NCBI RefSeq assembly: GCF_004791585.1 | Contig: NZ_SRUU01000034.1 | Location: 1-64,000, forward strand | DNA from: Mesorhizobium sp. M1C.F.Ca.ET.210.01.1.1 | GTDB taxonomy: Bacteria; Pseudomonadota; Alphaproteobacteria; Rhizobiales; Rhizobiaceae | Reading direction: 5' to 3' | Length of the DNA stretch: 64,000 nt | In this document: positions 55,548-63,905 of the stretch, one piece after another | Position numbering within the stretch: the first letter of the stretch is position 1 | Layout of the letters: the number at the start of each line of letters is the position of its first letter | The notes under the pieces: generated by a model | Database searches by the model: none | What the model saw: the letters and a program-made list of their open reading frames with translations, nothing else | What the model was told of the DNA's origin: nothing | Translations under genes and position numbers: made by a program

Positions 55548-55721
55548 CCAGTTCCAGAGAAGTTGAACCCGGCGCCAGTGCCTTGCGTTTGGTTCATGGG
55601 GCCACTCAGGAAGAGAAATGTGACCCGGATCGCGACCTTCATCGTGAATTTCCGAGCGTATTTTCTAAAAGGGGAATTTCATTGAGATGGTGATCCTCGC
55701 AAAGATGGGGTCGCCGCATCG

Positions 55722-55925
55722 TCATGCGTGAATGCGCCTTGCGGCGATCAGGGCGGCTTTCATATCATCTGGATCGTCTATCCCGCTGTCGAAAAGCACC
55801 ATGATAAGCCGCGCGACTTCCTCGCGCTCGGCGCCTACCGGAATGCGCCAGGCCTGGCAATGGTCGTTCAATGCCGCAGCCAGCATGTCCAGATCTTCCG
55901 AGCTGATATAGGTGGGGAGACGCAT
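55722..55925 (-). CDS. Small hypothetical protein
   Basis: 67 aa helical protein (SSEDLDMLAAALNDHCQAWRIPVGAEREEVARLIMVLFDSGIDDPDDMKAAL). GAGGAGGAAAG right before the ATG is a strong ribosome binding site, so it is probably real. The pattern of a short acidic start and LDLL-type helix is frequent in small rhizobial proteins of unknown function. Confidence 0.65.
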   Translation of the reverse strand: MRLPTYISSEDLDMLAAALNDHCQAWRIPVGAEREEVARLIMVLFDSGIDDPDDMKAALIAARRIHA

Positions 55926-56088
55926 GGCGCTTTCCTCCTCAACGTGGGGCGAAAGCGTGATCTACTCTTCCAAGCGTCCGCGTGCCTTAGACCGGGGGCG
56001 GACGACTGGGGTATTTTACGCCACCTACAAATCCGGCGCTATTAAAAATGATGTACGTGGGACAAAGCCCGCCGCCGGGGGGTTGTGC

Positions 56089-56268
56089 CTAGCGTGGCAG
56101 CTTCTTCAGAAAATAGGCCTCCCGAACCAGCGAATTCCAGTCGGTCCCGATCAACTTGATCAGCTCGCGAGCCTGCTCTTTTGTAACCCCAGCCTCTCGG
56201 ACCAGGCGATCAGCCAGCACCTCGATGGCTCCCTCATGGAGTCCTAGTTTGTCGTGTTCGCCGTTCAT
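56089..56268 (-). CDS. Small hypothetical protein
   Basis: 59 aa from ATG 56268 (MNGEHDKLGLHEGAIEVLAD, then RLVREAGVTKEQARELIKLI), with an ATG at 56301 and a TTG at 56325 as alternatives. Predicted helical, ending YFLKKLPR. Composition is coding-like; function unknown. Confidence 0.5.
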   Translation of the reverse strand: MNGEHDKLGLHEGAIEVLADRLVREAGVTKEQARELIKLIGTDWNSLVREAYFLKKLPR

Positions 56269-56388
56269 GCAAACAAACGATCGAAAGGCTTGCATGTTCA
56301 TCTTTTGCGCCACGGTTCCATACAAATTTACAGTTTTCGGACGGCGCTGCTGGTGACAAATGTCGGCGGGTTATCGAGGGCGGCGGTC

Positions 56389-56606
56389 ATGCCTCTCTCA
56401 GACGATGGCGATGTGGTTTATCCCGCTGATCTGGACTTGCTTCAGCGGGTGTTTGACAGGCTGTGCGCCTAGCGCCGGCTAGCGCTCAATGATAGAGAGC
56501 AAAGAGAAGCCCTGGCACGGGATGTGATCCGCCTTTTCTGGATGGCATAACGGAAGAAGACGCTTTGTGGCGGTCTCTTTCAAAGCAGCGCACGGCCAGC
56601 GCATAG
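56389..56606 (+). pseudogene. Small rhizobial conserved protein with stop and frameshift
   Basis: MPLSDDGDVVYPADLDLLQR and VFDRLCA are followed by TAG where GAG is expected; the frame continues RRLALNDREQREALARDVIR, and after a one-base shift FLDGITEEDALWRSLSKQRT and ASA to the stop at 56606. The joined sequence has the usual length (about 72 aa) of this frequent small family of unknown function. Confidence 0.6.
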
Positions 56607-56667
56607 AGACAACCCGAAAATATTAGCACCAGCTTGACGAAGCCATCGGCCGCCCCATCCTCAAAGT

Positions 56668-56973
56668 ATGGCGAAGGGCATAAAGGTGGGCGATGAGGTC
56701 GCTGTCACTGCGACAGTCCGCAGGCGCGTCACGGAGGATCGCATCAGCGTCTCGATCCCGAGCTGTGCCTTCCCGCATTCGATCATCGACAGGGCATCGA
56801 AGGTAAAGAAGGGCCAGCCGATCGAGCTTGTCGGCGAAGTCAGGCATATCGACGGCGAATGGGTCACCGTAAACCTCGGCGTTCCGGTGACGGTCAACAT
56901 GGACACGCTCAGGCTGGTAACGTCCTATGTGCCGCCGAAACGGAAGGCGCTGCTGAGGGATAAACCGCCGTAG
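56668..56973 (+). CDS. Conserved hypothetical protein
   Basis: 101 aa. MAKGIKVGDEVAVTATVRRR and VTEDRISVSIPSC, later ELVGEVRHIDGEWVTVNLGV, look like a small beta-barrel (SH3- or OB-like). No good ribosome binding site, but composition is clearly coding. Function unknown. Confidence 0.6.
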   Translation: MAKGIKVGDEVAVTATVRRRVTEDRISVSIPSCAFPHSIIDRASKVKKGQPIELVGEVRHIDGEWVTVNLGVPVTVNMDTLRLVTSYVPPKRKALLRDKPP

Positions 56974-57499
56974 CGGCACATCCGATTTGAGTGCCAAGGA
57001 ACACAGCCATTTTGCCAAGTTAGAGGTCATGCCTGACCGGTCTAGAATCTGGCCAGCCGGCGAAAATGAACCGCGGCATTTTTTGCCGGTTAGGCCCGGC
57101 GGCCGAACCCGAGCCACCCAGCCCCGGGCGCCGGGCCGCTCACGGCCAAAGCGCGCCTCGCGTGCTGGCGCTTTTCGCTGGCCCACCTTGCGGTTGCCGA
57201 TAAAGGCATCTTCGCGGGCACGTCCTCAGGTGCAGTGCTGTGGGTCGCCACGCAGCGGCTGGTTCGCCAACCCATTTCCTTCGTATTCTCTCGTATGGTC
57301 TGGCGAACCTAACGACGACAAACGAGATTAACTACTAGCTTCGAGATATCGACGCTATGGCTCGGGTCGCCAGGAACTTCCTCCTGGTGAATGACCGAAA
57401 TGGGGCCGAAAACAGATGAGGTGGATGGCTCCCGCTCCCGGCATCTGAGTGCCACAGTGGGTTTGCTGTCAGGCAACCCGAGCAAAGGAGCCATCCGCC
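56974..57499. other. Region without gene, with repeat and transposon flank
   Basis: Holds the repeat at 57261-57309 and, from about 57420, DNA that leads into the IS110-type remnant. No intact gene is seen. Confidence 0.4.
57261..57309. repeat. Second copy of the tRNA-associated repeat, flanked by inverted arms
   Basis: GGTTCGCCA (57261-57269) and TGGCGAACC (57301-57309) form perfect inverted arms around CCATTTCCTTCGTAT and TCTCGTAT. The left arm and inner part match 19098-19137 beside the tRNA-Arg fragment. Probably a recombination site or its remnant. Confidence 0.5.
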
Positions 57500-57720
57500 A
57501 TGCAGATTACCACCGTGGGCCCTGATCTGGCCAAGCGCATTTTTCAAGTTCACGCCGTCGACGCGTCTGGAGACGTTGTTGTGCGCAAGGCACTGTGCCG
57601 ATCGCAAGTTCTGCCGTCTTCGCCAAGTTATCGCGCTGCCTGATCGGGATCGAGGCCTGCGGGACGTCACATCACTGAGCTCGAAAACTGACGATCGGCC
57701 ATGAGGTCCGCTTGATGTCG
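57500..57720 (+). pseudogene. N-terminal remnant of an IS110-family transposase
   Basis: MQITTVGPDLAKRIFQVHAV followed by DASGDVVVRKALCRSQVL is the start of IS110-type (DEDD) transposases, with the first catalytic Asp in GPDLAK. Then the frame breaks (SPSYRAA stop; IGIEACGTSHH in another frame) and the rest is lost. Confidence 0.75.
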
Positions 57721-57833
57721 TTCGGGCCGCTTCTGACAGAAAAGACTCGCTTCACGAACTAGCGCAGGTGGCGGCGCCGCCGTCCTTTACGCACTTCCGG
57801 ACGGAAATCTGTGTGCGAGCGGCTGGAACAGGG

Positions 57834-58796
57834 CTAACGAAAGCGTGCGCTTTGCGAGTATTCCGGACTCGGAATCGCATTCGCCTTCTTTCTGGCAAGG
57901 CCGATCAGCCGCAAAACGGCACGTTTCGGATTCGTTTCAAGCCAGAGAGCTTTGATCGGACAGAGACTGTTGTGGCCGTTAAGGGGTTTCCACGCCGTTG
58001 CATCAATGGCGACAGTTTGAGCGAAGCTCTCCCCTGCCAATGTTATGCCTTGGCCTAGCTGTACATTGAAGATGACGGTCGCTTGGCCAGCTTGGCATAT
58101 GTTGACAGTTGGGCGGCACCCGTCGGTGACGATGCCTTCCAGCATGGGGAAATCCAGCAGCGGTCCGCTCGTCCCGACCGGCACGAGCAATGGCATCCCC
58201 GCAAGATCTGCCCATGTGACCGCCCGCTTTTCGGCAAGCGGATGACCAGCAGGTACTAGAACGAAGATACGCTCCTGCCAGAACATCTCGGCGCGGCACG
58301 ACGTGGGGGTGCCGAGCCCTGACGCAAAGACGATGTCGAAGCGCCGACGGCGTATGGCCGTCAGGCATTGTTCGCGCGGAACATCCTCAATTGCCAAACT
58401 GACATCTGGGCAGGATTTGCGGAAGCGATCGAAAAGGCGCTTCAGGAATTCCCCTCCCCCCACCGCGCACAGCCCAATGCGAACCGTCTTTGCGTCGCTG
58501 TTGTCGCGGGCGGTGTCCCGGAAAGCTTCCTGCAAACCTTCGAAATGGCTCCGTACGACCTCGGTCCAGGCTCGCCCTGCCTGTGTCAAACGAACGCCGC
58601 GAACGTCGCGATCGAACAGCTGCATCTCCAGAAGCTGTTCGAGTTTAACGACGTTGCGACTTACACTGGATTCACCGACTCCGAGCTTTCTGGCCGCTTG
58701 CCTCAAGCTGCCATACTCAACAGCCGCAAAGACATACGTCAGCAGCCTCAGCGCGTTGCCGTAAATCTCATGGCTCATGGGCTTTGCGGATATCAT
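57834..58796 (-). CDS. LysR-family transcriptional regulator
   Basis: 320 aa. Helix-turn-helix AVEYGSLRQAARKLGVGESSVSRNVVKLEQLLEMQLFDR at about 27-65, then an effector domain (VRIGLCAVGGGEFLKRLFDRF; FDIVFASGL; AGHPLAEKRAVTWADLAGMPLLVP). Its start lies inside the 3' end of the oxoamine synthase gene (29-base overlap), so the two are coupled. It probably controls that gene. Confidence 0.88.
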   Translation of the reverse strand: MISAKPMSHEIYGNALRLLTYVFAAVEYGSLRQAARKLGVGESSVSRNVVKLEQLLEMQLFDRDVRGVRLTQAGRAWTEVVRSHFEGLQEAFRDTARDNSDAKTVRIGLCAVGGGEFLKRLFDRFRKSCPDVSLAIEDVPREQCLTAIRRRRFDIVFASGLGTPTSCRAEMFWQERIFVLVPAGHPLAEKRAVTWADLAGMPLLVPVGTSGPLLDFPMLEGIVTDGCRPTVNICQAGQATVIFNVQLGQGITLAGESFAQTVAIDATAWKPLNGHNSLCPIKALWLETNPKRAVLRLIGLARKKANAIPSPEYSQSARFR

Positions 58797-60024
58797 CCCG
58801 GACCATGTCGATTTCAGAGCAAAGCGACCGGATCTGTTCCTCGGAATGGCCCGCGGTCAGACAGACGCGCAAGCCCGCCTGTCCGCGCGCTACGGTCGGA
58901 AAGAAGATAGCCGACGCATAGAAGCCTTTTTGCAGAAGGACCCTGGCGGCTGCGACCGCCATCAATTCATCGCCAAGGTGAACCGTGCGGATCGGAAGCG
59001 GCTTTCCGCTTTGCGCGGTAGGCATGAGCGCGTCGAAGAGGGCAATCCGCTTCTGCAAGACTGCCTGCAGTCGAGCGAGCTCATCCGTGCGGTGCAGTCT
59101 CGCCGAGGCAAGTGCTGCTCCGATCGAGGCAGTATTGATCGACGCCGAGAACGCATGAGCCACCGCGAATCTGCGAAACAGGTTCTCCTGGTGGACCGTC
59201 CCGAGCATCAACATGCCGCCCGAAGCGCCGAAGCCCTTGCCAAGGGACGCAGCGACAATGGTCCGGCTGCCTAGCTCGTCCATCTGCGACCTGGCGAAGC
59301 CTTGCCCCTTGTCGCCAAACAACGAAATGCCATGCGCATCGTCAATGTAGAGAAAGAGGCCGTATTTTTCCTGGAGGCGGCGCAGTTCCTCTATCGGAGC
59401 ACTGCCACCCATAGAATAAACACCATCGCAGATGTAGGCGACCGCCTCGTTTTTGAGGCAGAGCCGCTCCAGGCCAGCGAGATCATTGTGCGCCAATGTC
59501 TCCACCCGCGTCTCGCTGGCGATAGTGCCCTTGTGGTAGGCGAGCGTGGCGTGAGCGAGCCGATCGAATACCATGACTGGCTTGTAGCCACCGGTGAGAT
59601 GTCCAGAGGCAATCAATGGCAGGGCACTCATATTAGCGGCAAGCACCGTGGTGTAGGTGATGACCTTTGCGTTGAAGAGATCGGAGAGCGATGCTTCCAA
59701 TTCGCCCAGGCTGGCGAAATTCAACCGGGTACGAGCACATGACCAATGCAGCGTACCCGAGCTTCGGACAGCGTCGGCCGCGCCGGCGACAATGGCCGGA
59801 TGGTTGTCCAGGCCGAGATAGGAGCAGCGAACAAAGTCGACGATCTGGCGACCGTCGTAGTTCAAGATGACTGTCCGGCCCTCGGAAGGACGGACATAGA
59901 GCGCCATGACACCCTGATAGTGAGCGGCCTCGAAATGCGTGTCGGCGGCCTCGATAAGACTAGCCGTGTTTCGGAAGGCTGCATGCGTCCGCCCAGAAGG
60001 ATAACCGGGAATTCGATCTCTCAT
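58768..60024 (-). CDS. Alpha-oxoamine synthase (PLP-dependent, AONS/ALAS/CqsA-like)
   Basis: 418 aa fold-type I PLP enzyme that would condense an acyl-CoA with an amino acid, releasing CO2. CSYLGLDNHPAIVAGAADAVRSSG is the typical start, DDAHG (D228-H231) binds the cofactor ring, and SLGKGFGASGG carries the PLP lysine K263. No biotin, haem or sphingolipid gene lies nearby, so primary-metabolism roles are unsupported; CqsA/LqsA-type signal synthases and secondary-metabolite enzymes share this fold. Overlaps a LysR gene. Confidence 0.85.
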   Translation of the reverse strand: MRDRIPGYPSGRTHAAFRNTASLIEAADTHFEAAHYQGVMALYVRPSEGRTVILNYDGRQIVDFVRCSYLGLDNHPAIVAGAADAVRSSGTLHWSCARTRLNFASLGELEASLSDLFNAKVITYTTVLAANMSALPLIASGHLTGGYKPVMVFDRLAHATLAYHKGTIASETRVETLAHNDLAGLERLCLKNEAVAYICDGVYSMGGSAPIEELRRLQEKYGLFLYIDDAHGISLFGDKGQGFARSQMDELGSRTIVAASLGKGFGASGGMLMLGTVHQENLFRRFAVAHAFSASINTASIGAALASARLHRTDELARLQAVLQKRIALFDALMPTAQSGKPLPIRTVHLGDELMAVAAARVLLQKGFYASAIFFPTVARGQAGLRVCLTAGHSEEQIRSLCSEIDMVRDDIRKAHEP

Positions 60025-60038
60025 AAATTAAGCTCCGA

Positions 60039-60054
60039 ACTGTCGAATGACAGT
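60039..60054. promoter_or_regulatory. Inverted repeat upstream of the oxoamine synthase
   Basis: ACTGTC-GAAT-GACAGT is a perfect 6-bp inverted repeat starting 15 bases before the start codon at 60024. Its place suits a repressor or LysR-family site, or a leader hairpin. Confidence 0.4.
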
Positions 60055-60172
60055 CCGAAGCGTGAATTTGCCGCGCGCCTTCCTCAACGAAGGCAAAGAC
60101 AATTCTCTTAGAAATTCCGGCCGACCGAACGTTGCAACTTCATGCGACGGTGAATAGACGCAAAGCTTTCGT

Positions 60173-60865
60173 TCATTCGAACTCGACCGCATATCCACTC
60201 GATCGGACAGTGCGGATAATAGGCCGGCCGGTCATTTGCTCGAGCAGCCGGCGCAAGCGCCCGACGTGGACATCGACCGTTCGGGGCTGGACGATATAGT
60301 TGGGTGGCCACGCGGCGCTGATAAGTTCGGACCGGCTGAAGACGCGGCCTGGCGCCTGGAGCAGGAGGCTCAGAAGTCTGAACTCAGTGGGGCTGAGTTG
60401 AACCTCCTTGGAACCGTGCCTCACAAGACGCCTGCCCGTCTCGAGACTGAATTCCCACACATCGAAAATGCCCGTTTCTCCCCGCGCTTTCGGGGCCTTA
60501 CCTCCCGAAACGACCGAGTGCAGGTATGCCAAGATCTTGCCAGGCGATGTCGGTCGGACGAATGTTTCGTCCACTCCTGCCCTCAGCAGGTCCAGATGGT
60601 GTTGTTCATTCCCACCCGGCATCAGGGTTAGCAGGCGAACGTGCGCCATTGCCTGGTTGGCCTTGATCAGACCGCACATTTCCAACGCGCGCTCGAAACT
60701 GTTTTCGGTATCGAGAAGGATCGCCACCACCGATGGCTGCGCCGCCAGTTGTTCCAGATTCTCATCGCCTGCCAGCACAGACTTGAAGCCCTCGGTGGCA
60801 AGGATGTGACTGAACAGAAGATAAAGGTCGGGACTCTGTGACCAGAAAAGAACCGAAGGCTTCAT
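60173..60865 (-). CDS. Response-regulator-like protein with OmpR winged helix, atypical receiver
   Basis: 230 aa from ATG 60865, with GGGAGGGG upstream. A receiver-like domain (1-118) has an Asp at D52 (ILLDTEN), but the usual acidic pair after the first strand is replaced by WSQS (residues 8-11) and the conserved Lys-Pro by Arg-Pro (104-105). The DNA-binding domain (155-228: LSPTEFRLLSLLLQAPGRVFSRSELISAAWP; TVDVHVGRLRRLLEQ; IRTVRSSGYAVEF) is normal. No histidine kinase is adjacent; it may work without phosphorylation. Lies 149 bases upstream of the oxoamine synthase on the same strand. Confidence 0.85.
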   Translation of the reverse strand: MKPSVLFWSQSPDLYLLFSHILATEGFKSVLAGDENLEQLAAQPSVVAILLDTENSFERALEMCGLIKANQAMAHVRLLTLMPGGNEQHHLDLLRAGVDETFVRPTSPGKILAYLHSVVSGGKAPKARGETGIFDVWEFSLETGRRLVRHGSKEVQLSPTEFRLLSLLLQAPGRVFSRSELISAAWPPNYIVQPRTVDVHVGRLRRLLEQMTGRPIIRTVRSSGYAVEFE

Positions 60866-61028
60866 GCAGGATGCCCCTCCCGACTGAATGATCATGCTTA
60901 ATCCGCCATTTGTTGCGTCAAAAAATATGGCTAGGACCCGGGCAGGTTGCGCAAAAACCCCCATAATCTTCGTACTACGCGCAAACCTTCACACTTTCTC
61001 CTAGATGTGTCTAGTAAGTCTGCTACTT

Positions 61029-61042
61029 TTTGTTGCAACAAA
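61029..61042. promoter_or_regulatory. 14-bp perfect palindrome in the divergent promoter region
   Basis: TTTGTTGCAACAAA lies between the response-regulator-like gene (minus) and the nucleotidyltransferase-HEPN gene (plus). A related half-site TTTGTTGC occurs at about 60910. Possible operator for either gene. Confidence 0.45.
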
Positions 61043-61111
61043 TATGTTGATCGACCCTGCCGGATACGGCAATCTGTGGATTCGAGGCTTTGTCTCGGTT
61101 ATGCATGCCCG

Positions 61112-62053
61112 ATGGACGACCGACCCTTGCTTATGAAATCCAGCATCGACCACCTGCCGCCGCTGAAGCAGCGCGAGCTCGCGCGGACCATGGAAGTGCT
61201 GATCGAGGAATTCGAGGACGCGCTGAAGGGCGGGACAGCGGATTTCAAGAAGCGCGGGCGCATACTCAAATTCATTCTTTTCGGATCTTACGCCCGCGGC
61301 AGCTGGGTCGACGAGCCGCATACCAGGAAGGGATATCGATCAGATTTCGATCTGCTGGTCGTGGTCAACAACCGCAAGCTGACGGATTTCGCGACCTACT
61401 GGCGCACAGCGGCAGATCGTCTGATGCGCGAGGTGAACACCCCTGTCAGCTTCATCGTGCACTCGCGCCGGGAGGTGAACACAGCGCTCAAGGAGGGCCA
61501 GTATTTCTTCGTCGACATCCGCCGCGAAGGGATCGTGCTCTATGAGCTTGACGATGAACCGCTGGCAAATCCTGCTCCCGCTGGCCCGGCGGACGCTCTC
61601 CGGGCAGCAACGGATTACTTCGCAGACCGTCTCCCTCACGCAAGAACGTTCGCTGAGGGCGCCGAGTTTTTCACGCACAAAGGCAAGTCCAAGGAAGCTG
61701 CGTTCCTGCTTCATCAGTCGATCGAACAAGCTTACGCAACCTTGCTGCTCGTTTTGACGAACTACAGCCCACCGTCCCACAACATCAAATTCCTCCGAGG
61801 GCTCGCGGAGGATCAGGCGCAGCATCTAGCGGAAGTGTGGCCCCGCGATCACCAGCGCTTCGTGGCTTGGTTCAACATCATCAACGAGGCCTATGTGAAG
61901 GCGCGCTATTCGCGGCACTTCGAGATCACCAAGGAGGCCCTCAGTTGGCTTTCCGAACGCGTCGCCGAACTGATAGACCGGATCGAAAAGATCTGCCGAT
62001 CGCAGCTTGAGAGGCTGAATGATGAAGCCGAAAAGGCTGCGCGGCGGTCGTAG
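61112..62053 (+). CDS. Fused nucleotidyltransferase (MNT) and HEPN-like protein
   Basis: 313 aa. The N-terminal nucleotidyltransferase fold has FGSYARGSW (57-65) and RSDFDLLVVV with the metal pair D78/D80. The C-terminal half (about 165-313) is helical, with TKGKSKEAAFLLHQSIEQAY-type HEPN sequence (KSKEAAFLLHQSIEQAYATL). Separate MNT and HEPN genes form type VII toxin-antitoxins; here both are in one chain. The start is uncertain (ATG 61133 is an alternative). Confidence 0.82.
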   Translation: MDDRPLLMKSSIDHLPPLKQRELARTMEVLIEEFEDALKGGTADFKKRGRILKFILFGSYARGSWVDEPHTRKGYRSDFDLLVVVNNRKLTDFATYWRTAADRLMREVNTPVSFIVHSRREVNTALKEGQYFFVDIRREGIVLYELDDEPLANPAPAGPADALRAATDYFADRLPHARTFAEGAEFFTHKGKSKEAAFLLHQSIEQAYATLLLVLTNYSPPSHNIKFLRGLAEDQAQHLAEVWPRDHQRFVAWFNIINEAYVKARYSRHFEITKEALSWLSERVAELIDRIEKICRSQLERLNDEAEKAARRS

Positions 62054-62399
62054 GAGATGATGCCTACCATTCTCCGAGCCTCCGCGCAGCTGTCTGTCAA
62101 CGCTGCCGAGGTTTGCCCATAAATTTTCCGGCGGGACTTGAGCTGGAGAAATGAGCAATCAACATACGAAACAGCGGCTTTGCGCCGATCTCGGTCATTC
62201 GGGTCAGTTCGCTTGAAAGCGGACATTGAGGCGACCAAGTGGGCGTGCGGTTGCGCCCATAACCCGTCCGTCACGTGGCGTCCGCAGACGTCGGGGGCCC
62301 GGATACCCTGGTCGCGTCAGACAATCCAGCATCATCCTTGGCAATGTCCCTGCCCATGGTTACGGCTCGGAACCGTCTGCCGCGGGCAAGGACTAGTTT

Positions 62400-62762
62400 T
62401 GGACGACGAAAAATCGTGGGCAGCGATAGCCCACCGTTGGAGCGAAAGGCACGATGCCTCGCCGAAAAGTGAATTGGGCCGCCGGATCGACGCCGCGGCG
62501 TGGGCAGCGTTCTTAATCTGGGTCGGAGTGCCGATCCTGGCCAACGTCGGATGGGGATGGTTTCTCGCTGGCCTCGGTATCATCGTTCTCGTAGCTCTGG
62601 CGGCCTTGCGGATTGCAGGTTAGAGGATCGACGCCTTTTGGCTCATTGGCGCGGCCGTGCTCCTTATCGCGGGCATGTGGGGATCTGCAACTTGCAGTAG
62701 CCTCTGGCACCGCTTCCCTTCTTTGGCGGGCGTTCTTCAGCAGGCCGTAATCAACGTCTGAG
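62400..62762 (+). pseudogene. Frameshifted small membrane protein
   Basis: RIDAAAWAAFLIWVGVPILA, then GWGWFLAGLGIIVLVALAAL gives two membrane segments and a stop at 62623. In the next frame RIDAFWLIGAAVLLIAGMWG continues a third and the frame ends at 62762. No convincing start is visible on the 5' side. Confidence 0.5.
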
Positions 62763-62809
62763 GGACCGCATACTGCTCATTGGGCCGCGCGGAAGTACGG
62801 AGGATGGAG

Positions 62810-62935
62810 ATGATAGTTCTCTCGGTCTGCGCATACAACGATGCCAACTCGTCTTGTCACGCCATTCTGGAGCGCTTCAGTGCTTGTCTGAGCGAAGCTG
62901 GCATACGAATGGAGTGGTTGATCTATATACGATAG
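62810..62935 (+). CDS. Short hypothetical protein
   Basis: 41 aa (MIVLSVCAYNDANSSCHAIL, then ERFSACLSEAGIRMEWLIYI R) with three cysteines. GGAGGATGGAG before the ATG is a good ribosome binding site. No family recognised; may be a real small gene or the 5' piece of a lost one. Confidence 0.35.
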   Translation: MIVLSVCAYNDANSSCHAILERFSACLSEAGIRMEWLIYIR

Positions 62936-63116
62936 GCTTTGATACGGTCCTTCTCTCGGATGACCGGCCAAACTGGAACGACGACAGCGTCCCTGATGAA
63001 TTTATTGGTGAATTAGAAGGTCGAAGAGTCGTTATTGAAGTCGGGCCCACTCAAGCAGTTCTTGGCGCTGGATCACTTGGGCCAGCTTGCGGTACGACAC
63101 GCGAAGGAGGAGGAAC

Positions 63117-63365
63117 ATGAGAAAGGCAATACTGACGATTCTGACCATTTTGATTGTAAGCGCCATGACCTTTCCGCAACCGGCTATGGCCAAGGGAAAG
63201 GGCTTCAGGAAGCAGATGCGGGAAGCAGCCGACGAAGCGGCCATAGCAAACGGGACCGCCACTCCCGAGCAAAAGGCAAGGGACGCCAAGCGCAAGAAGA
63301 GACAAGCCGAGCTTAATGCTATCCGTGCCAAATTGCACTCTGGCAACGACCCAAACAAAGACTGA
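63117..63365 (+). CDS. Small exported basic protein
   Basis: 82 aa. Signal peptide MRKAILTILTILIVSAMTFP with cleavage after PAMA, then a highly charged helical part (GKGFRKQMREAADEAAIANG, QKARDAKRKKRQAELNAIRA). AAGGAGGAGGAAC is a very strong ribosome binding site. The basic helix suggests binding to nucleic acid, LPS or an acidic partner in the periplasm. Unknown family. Confidence 0.7.
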   Translation: MRKAILTILTILIVSAMTFPQPAMAKGKGFRKQMREAADEAAIANGTATPEQKARDAKRKKRQAELNAIRAKLHSGNDPNKD

Positions 63366-63369
63366 TGTC

Positions 63370-63905
63370 CTGGCTGCTCTTCTGCCCAAGGCATCATCGC
63401 ATCATCGAACCAACGATGTGCTGGTAGGAAGACGCGGATGGCAACTTCGTCGAGCAACTCCTGACGACCGGGTTCGAAGCACGCGTCTGGGAACTATACC
63501 CGTTCGCCCCCTCCACAGAGCTCGGCTACGAGAATGGTTGCATCCATGCGCCGACTTCTGCCGCGCGAGTCGGTTCGGCGAATTCAACGTGCAGGCCAGT
63601 GGCCGCCAATCCGACTCCGACATCAAGGCAGGGTCGTTCCCGAGCCGCCGCTGGAAACAGCTGAGTAGCAGATCGCCCATCTCAAGGACCAAATGCCGGT
63701 CAAGTTCGCTCGCCCGCTGACCGGCAGGCTCAAGAAGGAGTCCTGGGAGAAGGAACACGTGGCAGACCGACAGTTGCTCTTCGCGATTCAGGACTTTTCG
63801 TTTCCGGCTTATATGACCAAGACCAGCAGTGCGCTCCACCGCTACCATCAATACAGCGTTGGACGCCCCTCCTGGTTTGCGGTTTGGCAAGCGCTTGAGG
63901 GATAA
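63370..63905 (+). pseudogene. Decayed conserved hypothetical gene
   Basis: GNFVEQLLTTGFEARVWELY, DFCRASRFGEFNVQAS and, at the 3' end, KFARPLTGRLKKESWEKEHV, LLFAIQDFSF and TKTSSALHRY occur in order but in different frames. The phrases resemble a large hypothetical family with a nuclease-like GEF(H/N)VEA motif. Broken by several frameshifts. Confidence 0.5.

Noticed and set aside
60947..61111. N-terminal extension of the nucleotidyltransferase-HEPN frame
   Set aside because: The extra 55 residues are cysteine- and arginine-rich, cross the palindrome and lie before the conserved domain.
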